DNA of 64,000 bases from Cristatella mucedo. Lineage: Eukaryota; Bryozoa; Phylactolaemata; Cristatellidae. This document shows positions 13,941 to 26,616 of this stretch, in pieces. The notes under the pieces were generated by a model. The model was not told the DNA's origin. It saw nothing but the letters and a program-made list of their open reading frames with translations, and did not search any database. Where the stretch lies: assembly GCA_009760855.2 (NCBI GenBank), contig WPIO01000105.1, positions 414,501 to 478,500 on the forward strand. The letters run 5' to 3'. Each line of letters begins with the position of its first letter. The first letter of the stretch is position 1. Both the position numbers and the translations under genes were made by a program.

Positions 13941-14452
13941 GCCACGTTTGAAGTGCCGATCACGATCAACGTACCACGAACACCATGCGAAATCCCTCTC
14001 CACTAGCTCCTCAGGCTAGCGACTGATTTCTGTTTACAGGCCTAAATAAAAACAATGTAAACGCTGGCCAAGCCGCCGGGTGGTCGATACAGTGCTGAAC
14101 ACCTCAAACAGAATATCGCTGCTCTGAAAATTAAGTATTTGTCCAGTCGTCCGCCAGAGGAAAACCTAAACTCTCCGAAACCAAATCGCGAACTACCGAG
14201 ACCAGTCACCGACTACAAGACATTCAAAAAGGTTAGTACAGTAGCCCTGCCTACCTCCTACAGTGCTGCCACAAATAATGATGCCCCGAAGTTGGGTGGA
14301 AAGGTTACCGAGCCAGGTGATGGTCTGACGAGGAGGGGGGGTCACTATTAATGTTTTCGGTGTCTTTCAGAGGACCTGAGGGGCACCTTTGAGTTCGTTG
14401 ATTGGACAGACCATGCTAGTCGACAAAGGTAACATGAGTAAGAAATATTAAA

Positions 14453-14454
14453 GG

Positions 14455-14540
<86 letters not shown>
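14453..14540. repeat. (GA)n microsatellite
   Basis: Near-pure (GA)n of ~88 bp, 45 bp upstream of a SINE-B copy. Confidence 0.95.
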
Positions 14541-14546
<6 letters not shown>

Positions 14547-14584
14547 CTAGTACAGCTCCTAATCTCCAAGCCATCTGCCTCACT

Positions 14585-14726
14585 GGTTTGGCCCAGGGGT
14601 TAAGGTGCTCACCTTTGACGACCGAAGCCGTGGGCTCAAGCCCTTCGGCATTTGACAAGCACCTGGATAGCGATTCAGTTATTTAAGGACACTGCATAAA
14701 CGAGTGACATATATTATTTTTTTTAT
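14585..14726 (+). mobile_element. SINE family B, diverged
   Basis: GGTTTGGCCCAGGGGTTAAG head, GTGGGCTCAAGCCCTTCG B box, degraded L2-like 3' end (CACCTGGATAGCGATTCAG), T-rich tail. Confidence 0.7.
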
Positions 14727-15030
14727 CACCGAGCATTTGAGATAAATACCTTGGCAAATGAACTGAAAATGCTTAAAGTACGTTATTTACGTTCTTTCCG
14801 GTCTGCAAGTTATGTACAGCCAGAGTATGATTGCCACATGTAAGGGGCACTTAGGCAGATATCTTAAGAATTCGATAATCCACTACAAATAACTAGCTCA
14901 GCTATAGCACATAGCCCCGTTTAATGTGCGTGCATACTTTCAGACGCATTTGTTCATAGCACAAGCCACGGCCCTGCAGTTCAGCAGGAGCTCCAACTTG
15001 CTCAGCTGCAGCGCTAAATGAGCCAGTAAA

Positions 15031-15208
15031 AGAAAATCCTAGCTGATTTAACAGCCTCTTTTTGTATAGCGACAGAAGGGCCTTTACGGCTATCACTACC
15101 GCTTGCAGTGGCGATAAAGGATCGTCCACCACAGGATTCGAACCCACGACATCGGGGCCGCGGTCGTGAAAAGCAACCGCCTTACCTAGTGAGCCATTAC
15201 AGCTCACC
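15031..15208 (-). mobile_element. SINE family A
   Basis: Reverse copy: AGAAAATCCTAGCTGATTTA, TTTTTGTATAGCGACAGAAG, B box complement GGATTCGAACCCACGAC, head CCTAGTGAGCCATTACAGCT. Confidence 0.82.
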
Positions 15209-16264
15209 GACCGAATAGTGGCAACGAGGCATTGGGAAAACGAACGGGTGCAGAATCTCGTGCTACCTATTCAACGTGTACCGAAATGCAATCGGTGGCA
15301 CTGTGGGTAACATGAAGCAGCTTCTGAGAGCTGCCCTTGGCTGAACAATCGCACCGGATTCCATATTGACAGTCCTGAATGTGCCAATATACCGGCTCAC
15401 AAAATTGAAGTCAAGTCATTCTCGAGCGAGGGAGCGAGAGAGCTCCACTGCTAGCAGCTTGAAAGGGCATTCTGAGTCGTGCTATCGGAGGCAGCATCAG
15501 GCGGCTCAGGTCGGGCGTTATGTTCGGAACCTCAGCCAGCAATCAATTCGACCGAGTGCTGCATTATCAGGCCGCTCTTCCACCAACCGAAAGCCAGTGT
15601 CTGCCATGCCAATAGCATCTGGCTCATAAACCGATGGAAGGGAGGCCCACCAGGCGCGGCGTTCACCTGCAGGACCGGGACCTACCGTACTGCACTGGAC
15701 AGCTCTTGCTATCTTGACTGAGCCCCCTCTGCCTTCCTGTGATTGGCTGCATCTTGAAAGGTCAGCGCCCTTGGTTTAACACCGGCTACGACCTGATAGC
15801 TGCAGCCTGCACCGAGAGCTGGCCACGTGGCCAGAGGGAAGGAAGGTGAGGCAGTCTTGCACGACGACGTCGATTTCACGGGTCAACTGGGCGAGGCTTG
15901 GCAGCCTGCCTGCCCAAATCAGAGCTTGCCTCGTCGGCAAAGTGTTCATCCGAGCCACTTAGGTCGTGGAGGGTCTTAGGGTCTTCTTAGTCTTAGGTCG
16001 TGAAGGCCGAGTTGTGGATTTTGCCACCGACGTAAATGGGGGCGTGTGTGCATCTTGATGGCAGAGCGACAACAGCTTGCTCAGACGATGGCAGATAACG
16101 ATGTTAAAATCAACTCCATCTACGGCTGCTCCACGAGCAGAGGGGGAGCTTACAGGAGTGGAAGAGATAAGAGGAGGGTACAGAAGAATAAGGAGATAGC
16201 TGAGAATAGCCGAGAGAGCTCGTGTGTGAGAGTGAGAGCATGTGTGTGTCTAGGGTATGTGTGT

Positions 16265-16336
16265 GAGAGAGAGAGCAGGAGAGCAAGAGAGAGAGAGAGA
16301 GAGAGGGAGGGAGAGGGAGAGGGAGAGGGAGAGGGA

Positions 16337-16428
<92 letters not shown>
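16265..16428. repeat. (GA)n with (GGGAGA)n block
   Basis: GA repeat with an internal hexanucleotide GGGAGA block at ~16305-16342, then pure (GA)n. Confidence 0.95.
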
Positions 16429-16430
<2 letters not shown>

Positions 16431-16670
16431 TGACAGAGGCGGTAAGACATGCTGATATAAGGAGTGGATGTAAGAGACTGTAAGGAGTAGAGTAGAAATG
16501 TCTCAATAGACAGACGGAAGTAGCATGAGACTGGCTGGTCACTCGTAATACCCGAAGTCTCGAGAGGCTTCCTTAGCTAGGTGGTTTGCTATTTCCTGGA
16601 GCCAGCCGCAATCCGTCGTTTGAGAAAAGCTCAAATGCGGCTAGGTTCAACTAAAAGAAGCATTAAAAAA

Positions 16671-16790
16671 AATACAATTCATTTGCACAGCGCCCTAAGA
16701 GAACTCGATCACGCCCACGACCTCAGCCATTAAATACATTCACCTTGACCTCGGTCAGGGTGAGTTAACCTTGACCACTGGGCCAAACTA
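16671..16790 (-). mobile_element. SINE family B
   Basis: Reverse copy: AATTCATTTGCACAGCGCCC, AGAGAACTCGATC (shortened; part of the stem-loop and B box lost), CGACCTCAGCCATTAAA, head CCACTGGGCCAAAC. Confidence 0.72.
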
Positions 16791-18109
16791 GCACAGGATT
16801 ACTACATGGCAAATTATTTGCTAGTCCATGTTCACATCTTAAGGAGACTGGAAATAAGTTCAGCAATGCAGATCGGAAGTGCCAGAAAGTTCGTTTCGGT
16901 CCTTCGATGACTGCTCATCCCTCTTCTTGTTGATGCAACATACAACGTTTACTTGGCCCCGATTGACACCACACGTGAGCACATGCTGCTTACTTTCAGC
17001 TAATTCCAGGATCCTTTACACGCTTCGTGCTGTTCTTGGTATGCACATCCCAGTAATGGCATCCCCACACAGCCTAGCCTGGTCGAGGCAATGGCAAGTC
17101 TTGGTTTTCAATCCCTTTGGTAATTTGCAACGAGAAAGATGACCAGGTAGGGAGTTGGTTGCAGTTGTCCTTAGCATATTTCATTTGAGCACTCGGATGC
17201 TGCTGCACTTGAGCTACTACTGCAGTCCAGATAACAAATGTGTCACGACCAGCTAATTATCCTACGAGAGCAATCGAGTGCATGTGAGTACTTCCAGAAT
17301 GAGTTCACGAAAACCTCCATCCCCCATTGCCAAGAGTTAAGGTGGCTCACCATCAATCAGTGACAAATTACTAGCCAACCCATCGCGAGCAGGTGGGTTA
17401 TCGATCTGGCAGCTCATTTGAAAAGTGCTCGACCTATCCAACTCGAACAACAAGCTCATCACCACAACTCATTGCATGAGTCACTCCTAGACGAACTGTT
17501 AGCAGCAGCAGCTGTTCTGATAAGTCAGACAAGCGATCCGTAATAGGCCAAACTGCACACAAGCAGCAAGCGCTCCTCATCTACAGCAAGGCAGGTCTAA
17601 GTATGCTGGGCTCCTGAAAGTCAAAGCTCTGTCAGTCAAAAGGATAGCAAAATTCATAGGGGGTAACCAAAGAAGGAAGGACCGAAACACTCGGTCGTGT
17701 TGGTAAGGAGACACTGAAAAATACCAGCAGCCCAGTTGCTCCGGCTGTGTACATGGCCATGAGCATCTTACTGCCAGGTTAGCCACAGAATGTGCTACAT
17801 TCCAAAAACAACTTTGCCGATTGCTCTAACAAACGATAAACGATTACTTCTACATCACCTGCACAGCACAGCACTAGCTATTTTGACATGTCCTACGTCA
17901 TACGGTTTCAGGTTAACACTAGAAAAACAGCCCAGCCCACCTGCCCACAGCTCAACAAAGTTCCTGAGCCTTATTTACAGAGCAAAGCCCATATGGAAGA
18001 TGATATGGCCTCGCGTGGCTATGATTGATAGAGTCCAATCCGAAAACAAGTAGTGCATCTTTATCATATGTGCACCACTATAGCACCAGCATCTCACTAG
18101 CAACATCAA

Positions 18110-18250
18110 GAGATCGGCTGATTCAACCAGCTTATTTCTAGAGCAGTAGGAGCCTTAGAGGCCCATCATCCAGCTTGAGGTGGGCGATGGTGAATTGCCT
18201 GCTTCAGTGCTCGAACCCATGATGCCAGCATTTCACTGTTAGGATAAGGC
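18110..18250 (-). mobile_element. Diverged SINE-A-like element
   Basis: Reverse order of SINE-A parts: CGGCTGATTCAACCAGC, AGCAGTAGGAGCCTTAGAGG, TGCTCGAACCCATGATGCCA (B box complement). Confidence 0.45.
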
Positions 18251-18868
18251 ATGCGAAAAAAAGATCACCCTAACTTGTACAGTGGCAGACGAGAATTGCC
18301 CATACGAAATATGAACAAATACCGTTTGACAAAGCAGCAGTAAGTATTTTTTTCTAAACGTGGCTGAACATGCCTGCAGCAATAACAATACCTGCTGCTT
18401 TGCTCAAATAATACCAATATGATAGCCACCGGCAGATCATGCTGTATAATACAATTTCTGTCCCTGGCTAGTAAGTGTTATTACCTAATTGCTCCTGCCT
18501 CAGTAGTACAGAAAATGATCATTTTTCCTAACAAACTTTACTTGTGTGACCAAGACAGTGACTAACTTGAATTCAACCCATTTCCGACGAGAAAACTAAA
18601 AAGATCGCATTTTATGGTTATTATTTAGTCAGAACAGCAAATGAATCAAATTTAACATAAAAACACTCGGAACTGACGCAAAACGAGATTTTCGGCTATA
18701 CTGCAAGTCACTCTCGAAGAAACACCCGAAAATAGTATAGTCCCTCATCAAGTTTTCGTTATACTGTCCTTGGTAATGACGTTACAGGCTAGAATATAAT
18801 TGCATACCCTTACGAAGTTACTCTTCTGGGTAAGCATTCAGGTTCTCCCTCAATTTGTCGAGATGAGC

Positions 18869-18990
18869 ATAATAATAATAATAATACACTTGATTAAGCA
18901 ACCTCAGAGAACTCATTATCTTTCTAGGCGCTTTACATTTGCTGCAAAGGGAAACGCGATTGAATGGTGAGTATGACATGAACTTTATGA
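18869..18990 (-). mobile_element. L2-type LINE 3' UTR fragment
   Basis: The (ATT)n tail is at 18869-18883, followed in reverse orientation by the conserved 3' stem-loop region (CCTCAGAGAACTC, CTTTCTAGGCGCTTTACA). Only ~120 bp is left. Confidence 0.7.
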
Positions 18991-19608
18991 CATTATCCAT
19001 CCCATTTTGGCACAAATCTTTCTGACAGCCTGAACCAGCTGCTTATCGCTTGCAGCTAAGTAATTGCCCAGAAAGTCGCGAACCACTGCCACAACTCAGC
19101 TCCAAACTGCTTCTTCTATCCATGTACAGTCTGTTGACAAATTCATCATAGTGTATATTCATTATCTGTGGTCCTACAAAGATGACCTTAGCCTCTGACG
19201 GGTGGAAAGACATGCTGGAGGTACTTTAAAATTACTGACTCAATGTTTAGAACAGTGATAAATTGCTTGATTTTAGATCTACCTTGATGTGCAGTGATGG
19301 CATCAGCACCTTCAGAATGTCTACCAACGGCTCCCACTTGATGCTGTCTGTTCTACCCTACAGAGAACTCGGTCTGCAGTGGCAAGTCTCATCCCATTAA
19401 TGATAGTAGGCCTCAGTGACCGGGATATCTAATGGGCAAAAAAGAAAACAAGGAAACCTGAAGGTTCCTGCGCCTTTGAGGTTCATCTGAAATAAATGAA
19501 CCATTGTTAGGTCTCAAATGACGTCCCGGCCAGCCATAGTTGCCATACTTCAAGGCATTCGGCAACAGCTCGACACTAATGTAGGTAGTTCTCTTTGAGG
19601 TGCACCGA

Positions 19609-19690
19609 GTGAGAGAGAGGGGGAGAGAGAGAGAGAGACAGACAGAGAGACAGAGACAGAGAGACAGAGACTAAGAGACAGACGGAGGGG
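19609..19690. repeat. Imperfect GA/CAGA repeat
   Basis: Short GAGA and CAGA units mixed with GACAGAGA; an eroded version of the larger arrays. Confidence 0.85.
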
Positions 19691-22249
19691 TAGTAAACTA
19701 TGACTGGTGCTAGACACCTGTGACCCCTGTGGAAGTCGAATAGCAAGTCTTACACTGAAGGACTTGCACTTATTATATTAAAGCACTGGAGCTCTTAAGT
19801 AGTTCCACAGTTATCCTCTATGCTGATGAAGCCCTGCTGATCACTGTAAATAGAACTTTGATAAGACTGTCCTACTTGTCCTTGAAGACAATCTACTGTG
19901 AGATCTACTTCATTTCAGAGTATTTACAAACTATGCCAGAACAAAGTTCACTTGTAGCATTGGACAGCTGCCGATCGCCGATCGTCATACAGCCCAGGAA
20001 GCACTTACCCCTTTACCGGGCAGGGCATTCTCACAGGCCTGCGAGCTATGCCAAGCCATAACAGCCTGCAGCCCAGCAGTGTCTCCAAGCAGGGCCAGAT
20101 CCAAACTGAACCACGTTGGAGTCTACTTCTCTGGCTCATTGCTTCGATCGCAGCTACACAAAATAAGCTCACGTCGAGCTGGCTACATACACTGCAGTGT
20201 GCTTCCGTTGAGAGTAGGCACAATTGAGCTGGAGAGCCTTTTGACGGCTCGAGGCAAGCCCAGCTGAAGTTGGAATGCACTCTAATATCCGAGGGGTTCT
20301 TTTTTACTGTGCAAGGCCATTGCTCATTTCTAACCTTTGCCCAGTGACTACCGATAACACAGCCCTACTTACCCGAGTCCTTTAGGGGGAGGAGAAGGGA
20401 CACAAAAGGACATTTGATGTTGATGAAGCTGCTAAATCGAAGAGCTGGCAGGTTTACACATATGAAAGTCACAGCAAGATAGTTGGGCACGGCCCCAGCC
20501 AAACAGCCTCCAGTCAACGTTTGGTGGAGGTTAGCCTAAATAAAACCGAAACCAATAAGCAATAAAGCAAGACTGAGCAGATGACATTAAATTTAGAACG
20601 GTGAATGCACTTATAACCAAACCAGCCCAGCAGTCTACTGAGCACATGCAGATACATTGCTTAAAAGCAGCATCCGTCGATGGCAAGCTAGAAGAAGCAA
20701 AAAAGCAAAGGTCACATACATCTATCGTGCCTAGCCAGCAGAACCCTATAATTCACCGAACAGCAGAAGGATCAATGTGAGGGCAAACACATGGCAAGCC
20801 AGCAGAATGAGAAAGATAAAGGTGAGTAGGCAGCTGAACTATTCAAGTGGGAGGCCAACCAAAGTGGGTAGGCTACCTCAGCAGTGGCGCCAGGGATCAC
20901 GTGTCAGGTAGCAGAGAACTACATTCCGGCTCCGGCCTGTCTCGGGCTCCTTCCAACAGATCTAGAGGTACAAGCCAGCCCCCCACCCCGCCCCCCCCCC
21001 GACGACCAGGCTTTAATCTGACATGCCCATTGAAATGGCAGACTACAATCCCTGGCAACGACAGGGGGGTGGGTGGAGAGGGGCGAAGGGAGGAGTGGAG
21101 AGAGTAATGGGGAGGTGAGGCAAAGAGAGGGGATGGACAGAGGTGGAGAGGGCAGTGGTTGCCAGCCAGCTTGCCTCAGGGCTCATAGGAAAATTAACGA
21201 AGGCTGGCGCTATGGGCACCGACTGCTTACGAAGTCGAACTGGAAATTCACGACTGCTTATTCCCAAGGCCGGGGGGAGCAAGATATGAGAAGGGAAATA
21301 AATGTCAGGAAAAGGCAAACGTACAAAAATACACACAACAAGCTAATAGAGGCAATCGACAGTGGAGAGCAATGACAGCTCGACGAGAAGGGTGTGTGCT
21401 AGCCCTGACGCCAAAAGGCTGGGGATAAGGACGTTAATAGGTCCCAATACCCTCTCCTACATCCTCCTAAGAGCACACTGGGAGTAGGCACCGGCTAATT
21501 GCACAAACTCAGTGGACCCCGGGCTGAGGGACCAGGCTGCAACTGCAGCATTATTAGATGCATTTACCTTCGGCCAGCACAAGAAGGAGCATAATTGACA
21601 GCGATCCTAATGGAGTGCAGCCTGGAGGCATATGCAAATAGCATCAGCGATCCCCTTCCCTCCTAGGCCGACCTCTACAATAAAAGGTGCCCTCAGCGGT
21701 GGCTGTTCCAAAGAATGCTTGCCGGCTGCACCAGCACAACCGCCAAGCTGGCACGGCCGGGGCTTTTCCTTACCTCGCATTACTGTGCATCGTATCAAAC
21801 TTCTAAATCCTTTGAGAGATCTAAGTAAAATGTCCCTGCTCTTTGCAAATCAATGGGGCCCAGTAGCATAGCCACAGCTAAGGCTGATTGGAGGCAAACG
21901 AACACAATTATGCAAAGTCGGTGCCACCAGACTTTTCGGCTCCGAAGGGTCTTGCAGACAGCGCAGCACAAGGTACACAGGATGCAAATGCATTCGTTCA
22001 GGACCGCGTGCATTTTCCTGTATGAACCCCCTGGTACTGCTGGTCTCGAAAGTTGCACGCAAGTAGGCACCCACTGCCTACCAATTATGTGGCATATGTC
22101 CCCAGCACAGAGGCGATCGTAACTCAAATACTTGTCGGATGGCTATCAGCATGGTTCATCTTGGCCAAGATGGACAGGGATGATGGATGGAAGCATCAAG
22201 ATCAGATGATCAATTAGAAGCCTCCAGGCCCTTGCAACATGTTAAGCTG

Positions 22250-23158
22250 ACATTCACACTTGGATGGCAGCAAACTTTCGAGAACTTGATGACGACACAA
22301 ACAACTTACTAGTTATAGGCAAGCCTAGCATTGCTCAGAAATTTGAAAGTCGAAATGGGCTCGGCCAGTTCTGTGGCGTACCACAAAATCTGGTTGACCT
22401 GTTCTAAAGTGACTTTCCCTAGACGACCGCATCAGCTTCACAGTAAAGTTTACTTATGTTTAGCTACATAACATTACACAAATTCAGATTTGCTAAGATA
22501 ATGATTTCAGAGGCAATTGAGTCAATGCTCTTGTGAATTCCAGCATAGACTTACGTAACACAACTTGCAGGTCTTCTAGCCTGAACAATCAAACGATTCC
22601 AGCGGGTGCCAAACTCTAATGCTGGGCTTGTCTCTCGTGAACTTCGAAATTGCCACGTTTCATTAATTAGCCCAGACCTGCCCAGGCTATTCATTACAAG
22701 ATGTACCGACTTCAGGGTTCGGTCACTTACGTATAAGTCACATCATTCTCTTGCTCCAGAATACCTATCCAAAATACTTCACCAAGCTTTGAAACATGCC
22801 GCCACCGTTTTTTTTTTACCCCATAGTCGTTTTGCTTTGTATCCAACCAGCCTGAAATCCTTTAGAGACTGTGCAGGCTCCAAAAACCCGGGACTCTAGC
22901 GACTGACGTCACGACAATCCCAGACTTGACACGTAAAAAGAAACCGAATACTGCTTGTTCTTCGCGGAATTTGCTGGGTCCGTGTGAATTGCCGTCTGTG
23001 TGCTTATGCATGCTGGCACTTTCAATGCTATCCCTAAACAGACATGCCTCTTTTGCAGCACATGCAGAGTGTCTGAAAAAGATTTGGTTCTCTTGAATCG
23101 TTATACAAATGTCTCTAAAATTTTACTGTTAATTATTAACATTATTATTATTATTATA
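22250..23158 (+). mobile_element. Degenerate L2-type LINE copy
   Basis: Starts near the RT segment TWMAANF...DDTNNLLVIGKPSIAQK and continues with many stops and frameshifts through the C-terminus (ADFRVRSLTYKSHHSLAPEYL-like). It ends in a 3' UTR and an (ATT)n tail at 23138-23158. Confidence 0.75.
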
Positions 23159-23397
23159 ACGGCCTGCCTCCATTGCATTGCAAGAAACGATGGACGATGG
23201 TACATATACAATAGATGCATCTCTGATGCCATGGTTGCATTTATTGAGGCTACCTGGAGAGTCCATGTTTATGGGATTGTTTAGTCTGGATTACCAGAAT
23301 CTAACCTGTCAGTGAGGGTGATATAAGACGTTGGAGAGAAGTTACACATCACTCGTGGCTTCTCTGCAAGCATTTAGTTATATTTCGCCAGCAGGTT

Positions 23398-24255
23398 TAA
23401 CTTGGACGTGGTATCCTTATCTAAACAAGCCCGAATTTTAGGAATGTTATGCATCTGAAAGTAGGCAGAATTGATTGTAGAGCTGATGCAGTCGTCTAAC
23501 CAAAGGTCACTTTGGAATAGGCCACCAAGATTTCGAACTAAGTCATCAGGAGATATGCTGGCAGAGCCAATTTTGAGCGTCAGCCGTACCTATTTCTGAA
23601 TCACACTGGGTTTTCCCACAACTAGTAAGTTAGGTTTACCAACACTTAATTTGAGAAAATTTGCTGCCATCCATGTGCGTATGTCATCAATACATGTAGC
23701 AAGGGAATTGAGAGAATTCGACGTGCTTGAGTGCCGGGAGGGCTCAAAGCAAAGGTACAACTGAATGTCATCACCATAGAAGTGAAAGCCTAGATTGTGC
23801 TTGGCAATCACATCAGCAAAAGGAGAATATAAACCGTGAAAAGAACCGGACCTAGCACGGAGCTCTAAGGTACCCCATATTTCGGAGGTACCTCGGATGA
23901 TCTTTGCCCATCCGTGTCAATGCTCTGGATTCTCCCACAGAGATAGGACCTGAACCATTGCAGACCAGTGCCAGTGATTCCCAGGTGAGATGAGAGGCGC
24001 TCTAGAAGAACTTGGTAATCAATAGTATCAAAAGCTGGCGAAAGATCGAGCAAAACAAGTAGAGATACTCTACCCATGTCTGCATTCCTAAGTAGGTCGT
24101 TGTACACCCTAAGCAATTCTGACTCTGTGGAGTGATTAGCCCTAAAGCTATAATGGAACTTACTAGCAAGGTTTGAAGTTCAAATATATGAGTTCAGCTG
24201 GTCCACCACGACCTGTTCCAGTGTTTTTTTTAAAAGGAACGGTAGAAGGTAGCAA
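23398..24255 (-). mobile_element. L2-type LINE internal fragment, 3'-truncated
   Basis: Minus-strand RT from the finger region down to the thumb: LLVLLDLSPAFDTIDYQVLL, then IAKHNLGFHFYGDDIQLYLC (YADD changed to YGDD), then SLNSLATCIDDIRTWMAANF. The 3' end with UTR and tail is missing, and it lies tail-to-tail with the plus-strand copy at 22250-23158. Confidence 0.82.
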
Positions 24256-25199
24256 AAAACTAAATATGGCTAAAAAGTCCGACACCCATTGAGGTTACCT
24301 GTCGATGCCAAACTAGACCACAGTTGAGTCCCAAATCCACTGCACTACGCGGTCAAATGCACCGTGGCAATTAAGTTGCACGATAAGCAACAACAACAAA
24401 TATTCTACCTGTGTCAAGAACATCGCCGTAGCTGATTGACATATCAAACCAGTCTCGAATCAAGATCACAGCCGATACCGACTCACTCACGAATGACTGC
24501 ATGGATTATGGAATGCCATATCATAACTACTTTGGCAGCAGCAAATCATCCACATATTTAAGAAATGACCAACATAAAGAAATTTCTTCCCAGAAATATC
24601 GACGAGCCGACTAAAATGTGGCAGCTGACACTTTCAAGCAAACTTGAAGACTACCAACTCGGGAAACTGAAGCAACTCTTCTTATAACCGTATTGTGGCT
24701 ATTCGGCTAGCTCTAAGCTCATGTTAGGAATAAACAGTAGACGACCAAATACAACACACAAACGAGAAGATCTAGTAGATATTTTAAGGCCATATCACTT
24801 CGGACGACTAGTAGGAATTATCCAATACCTGCCTGGACATAATAAGTTGAGCAGTTGCTATGGTGTTTGGTCTTTTCAGCAGCAGCAGATGTCATTATTG
24901 CAGCTCCGCCCCCAAATTCAATTAAAGCATACACATGCAGGCAGGCAGCGGTATGCCGAGATTCGGCACGAGCATGCTAGGGAAAATTTAAAGTTTTTAC
25001 TAGTTATCTAGTGATCCTTCCCAGCTCGATGCAAGATTTTTTGCTATCCAGGATCAAGGCACAAGGACTTCGGTTTTTCTGTTCTTGGAATTACTCGTAC
25101 ACCATAGCACTGATTTGCACTTGCTGACTCCCACGAATATTGAACCCCCCAGGATTCCTGAGCTTTGACATACAGTAATGCCATAACTAATTGAAGTAA

Positions 25200-25358
25200 C
25201 AAAAAAAATACTAGCTGATCAAACAGCCTCTTTTTGTATAGCGACAGAAGAGCCTTTTAGGGCTATCACCACCGCTTGCAGCGGTGATAAAGAATAGCCC
25301 AGGAATCTGCAGGAATCCAAAGCAACCGCCTTACCTAGTGTGCCATCACGGCTCACCA
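25200..25358 (-). mobile_element. SINE family A with internal deletion
   Basis: Reverse copy whose B-box segment is deleted: GGGCTATCACCACCGCTTGC is followed within ~35 bp by AGCAACCGCCTTACCTAGTG. It should be transcriptionally dead. Confidence 0.78.
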
Positions 25359-26505
25359 AGCATTAAGCTTGCACTTTTTTATGCATTTGACAGTTGATTT
25401 TTATGATGAGCCATATTAATTCCTGATCAGTTAGAAACAGGTAGGTATGTGTGAGAGGTATGAAAGTTCTGCATTCTGATTTGCTATATTCTGCTGAGTA
25501 TTATTAAACAACCTTAGTAAGTCTTAAGATCCGGAATTCTTGCAACGGAGGAAGAGAGCAGGTTACTGATCAGTAAGCAGGGGTATTAACTAAGAAGTAC
25601 TCCCACAGTAACCGGAGCATGTGGCTAGCAGAGACTGTCTCACAAGGTGAAGCAGCAGCAAAACTTTTGCACCATTTTCGGATTGATGGCATGTCCTCAG
25701 GCTTACAATAGCTCGTTTCGTGGTATGGGCATAGTACACGACCTGCACAACGGAGCACTAAAAATTCCCACCGGCATTTAATCCAAAGCAAGAGGCATTG
25801 CTCTTTTGCTTAGTCATATTTCAGGCACGGGAAATACAGCTAACGAATCTGTTTAGTCAGGAGGGGCTGTCTCTACCAGTCAGGCCTGACTAGGGCCACA
25901 GCACCACAGATGAAACACGTCGAATAAAGGCATAAAAAAGAATGACAGACGCCAATGCTGCCCCTTGTCTGAGCTCGAGAGGGTATGCCATTTCTATTAA
26001 CCTTACATTGAAACCAGTAAGTGCTGCTTTATTGGGGCACAAATACTCATTGTTAGAATGCTGCAGCAAAGCAAGCAGAAGATGAAGGGGTCTATTCGAT
26101 AGCAATGCCATCAATTGGCTCGGGCAGCAACATGCAACGACTCGGCAGTCTTACAAGCTGTTTGTCCTCACCAGATGAGTTAAATACCAGGACAGTCATA
26201 AGCTACAATCTGATAAATATCTCATCTATTCTAGGTTCAATTAAGCAAACAACTAAAACATAATCACAACCGACTTTATGTCTTTCTGATTCTATACACC
26301 TGTCTGCCACGGGATCTTTGAAATCCCACAACTCCTGGAGCTTAATCCAATTGACCCACTGCATCTCGAGGCTAACTCCAAAAAAAATCATAAGACTAGT
26401 GTATGCATGTTGTAGTGCCATCAACCTACACATTCTCTCGTACTCCTTTTTTTAACCCTCATACTAGCTCTATTTCAATTCACTATCACACCCTAAGCTC
26501 ATATT

Positions 26506-26512
26506 CGCGTGT

Positions 26513-26603
<91 letters not shown>

Positions 26604-26616
26604 TACACACACACAC
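26506..26616. repeat. (CA)n array with CG cap
   Basis: 111 bp of strict purine-pyrimidine alternation, starting CGCGTGTG then (CA)n. Confidence 0.95.

Larger units (their letters stand above)
16791..22249. other. No supported gene
   Basis: Apart from a degenerate SINE-A-like piece, an L2 3' UTR fragment and a GA repeat, nothing recognisable. 20960-21000 holds a C-rich run. Confidence 0.5.
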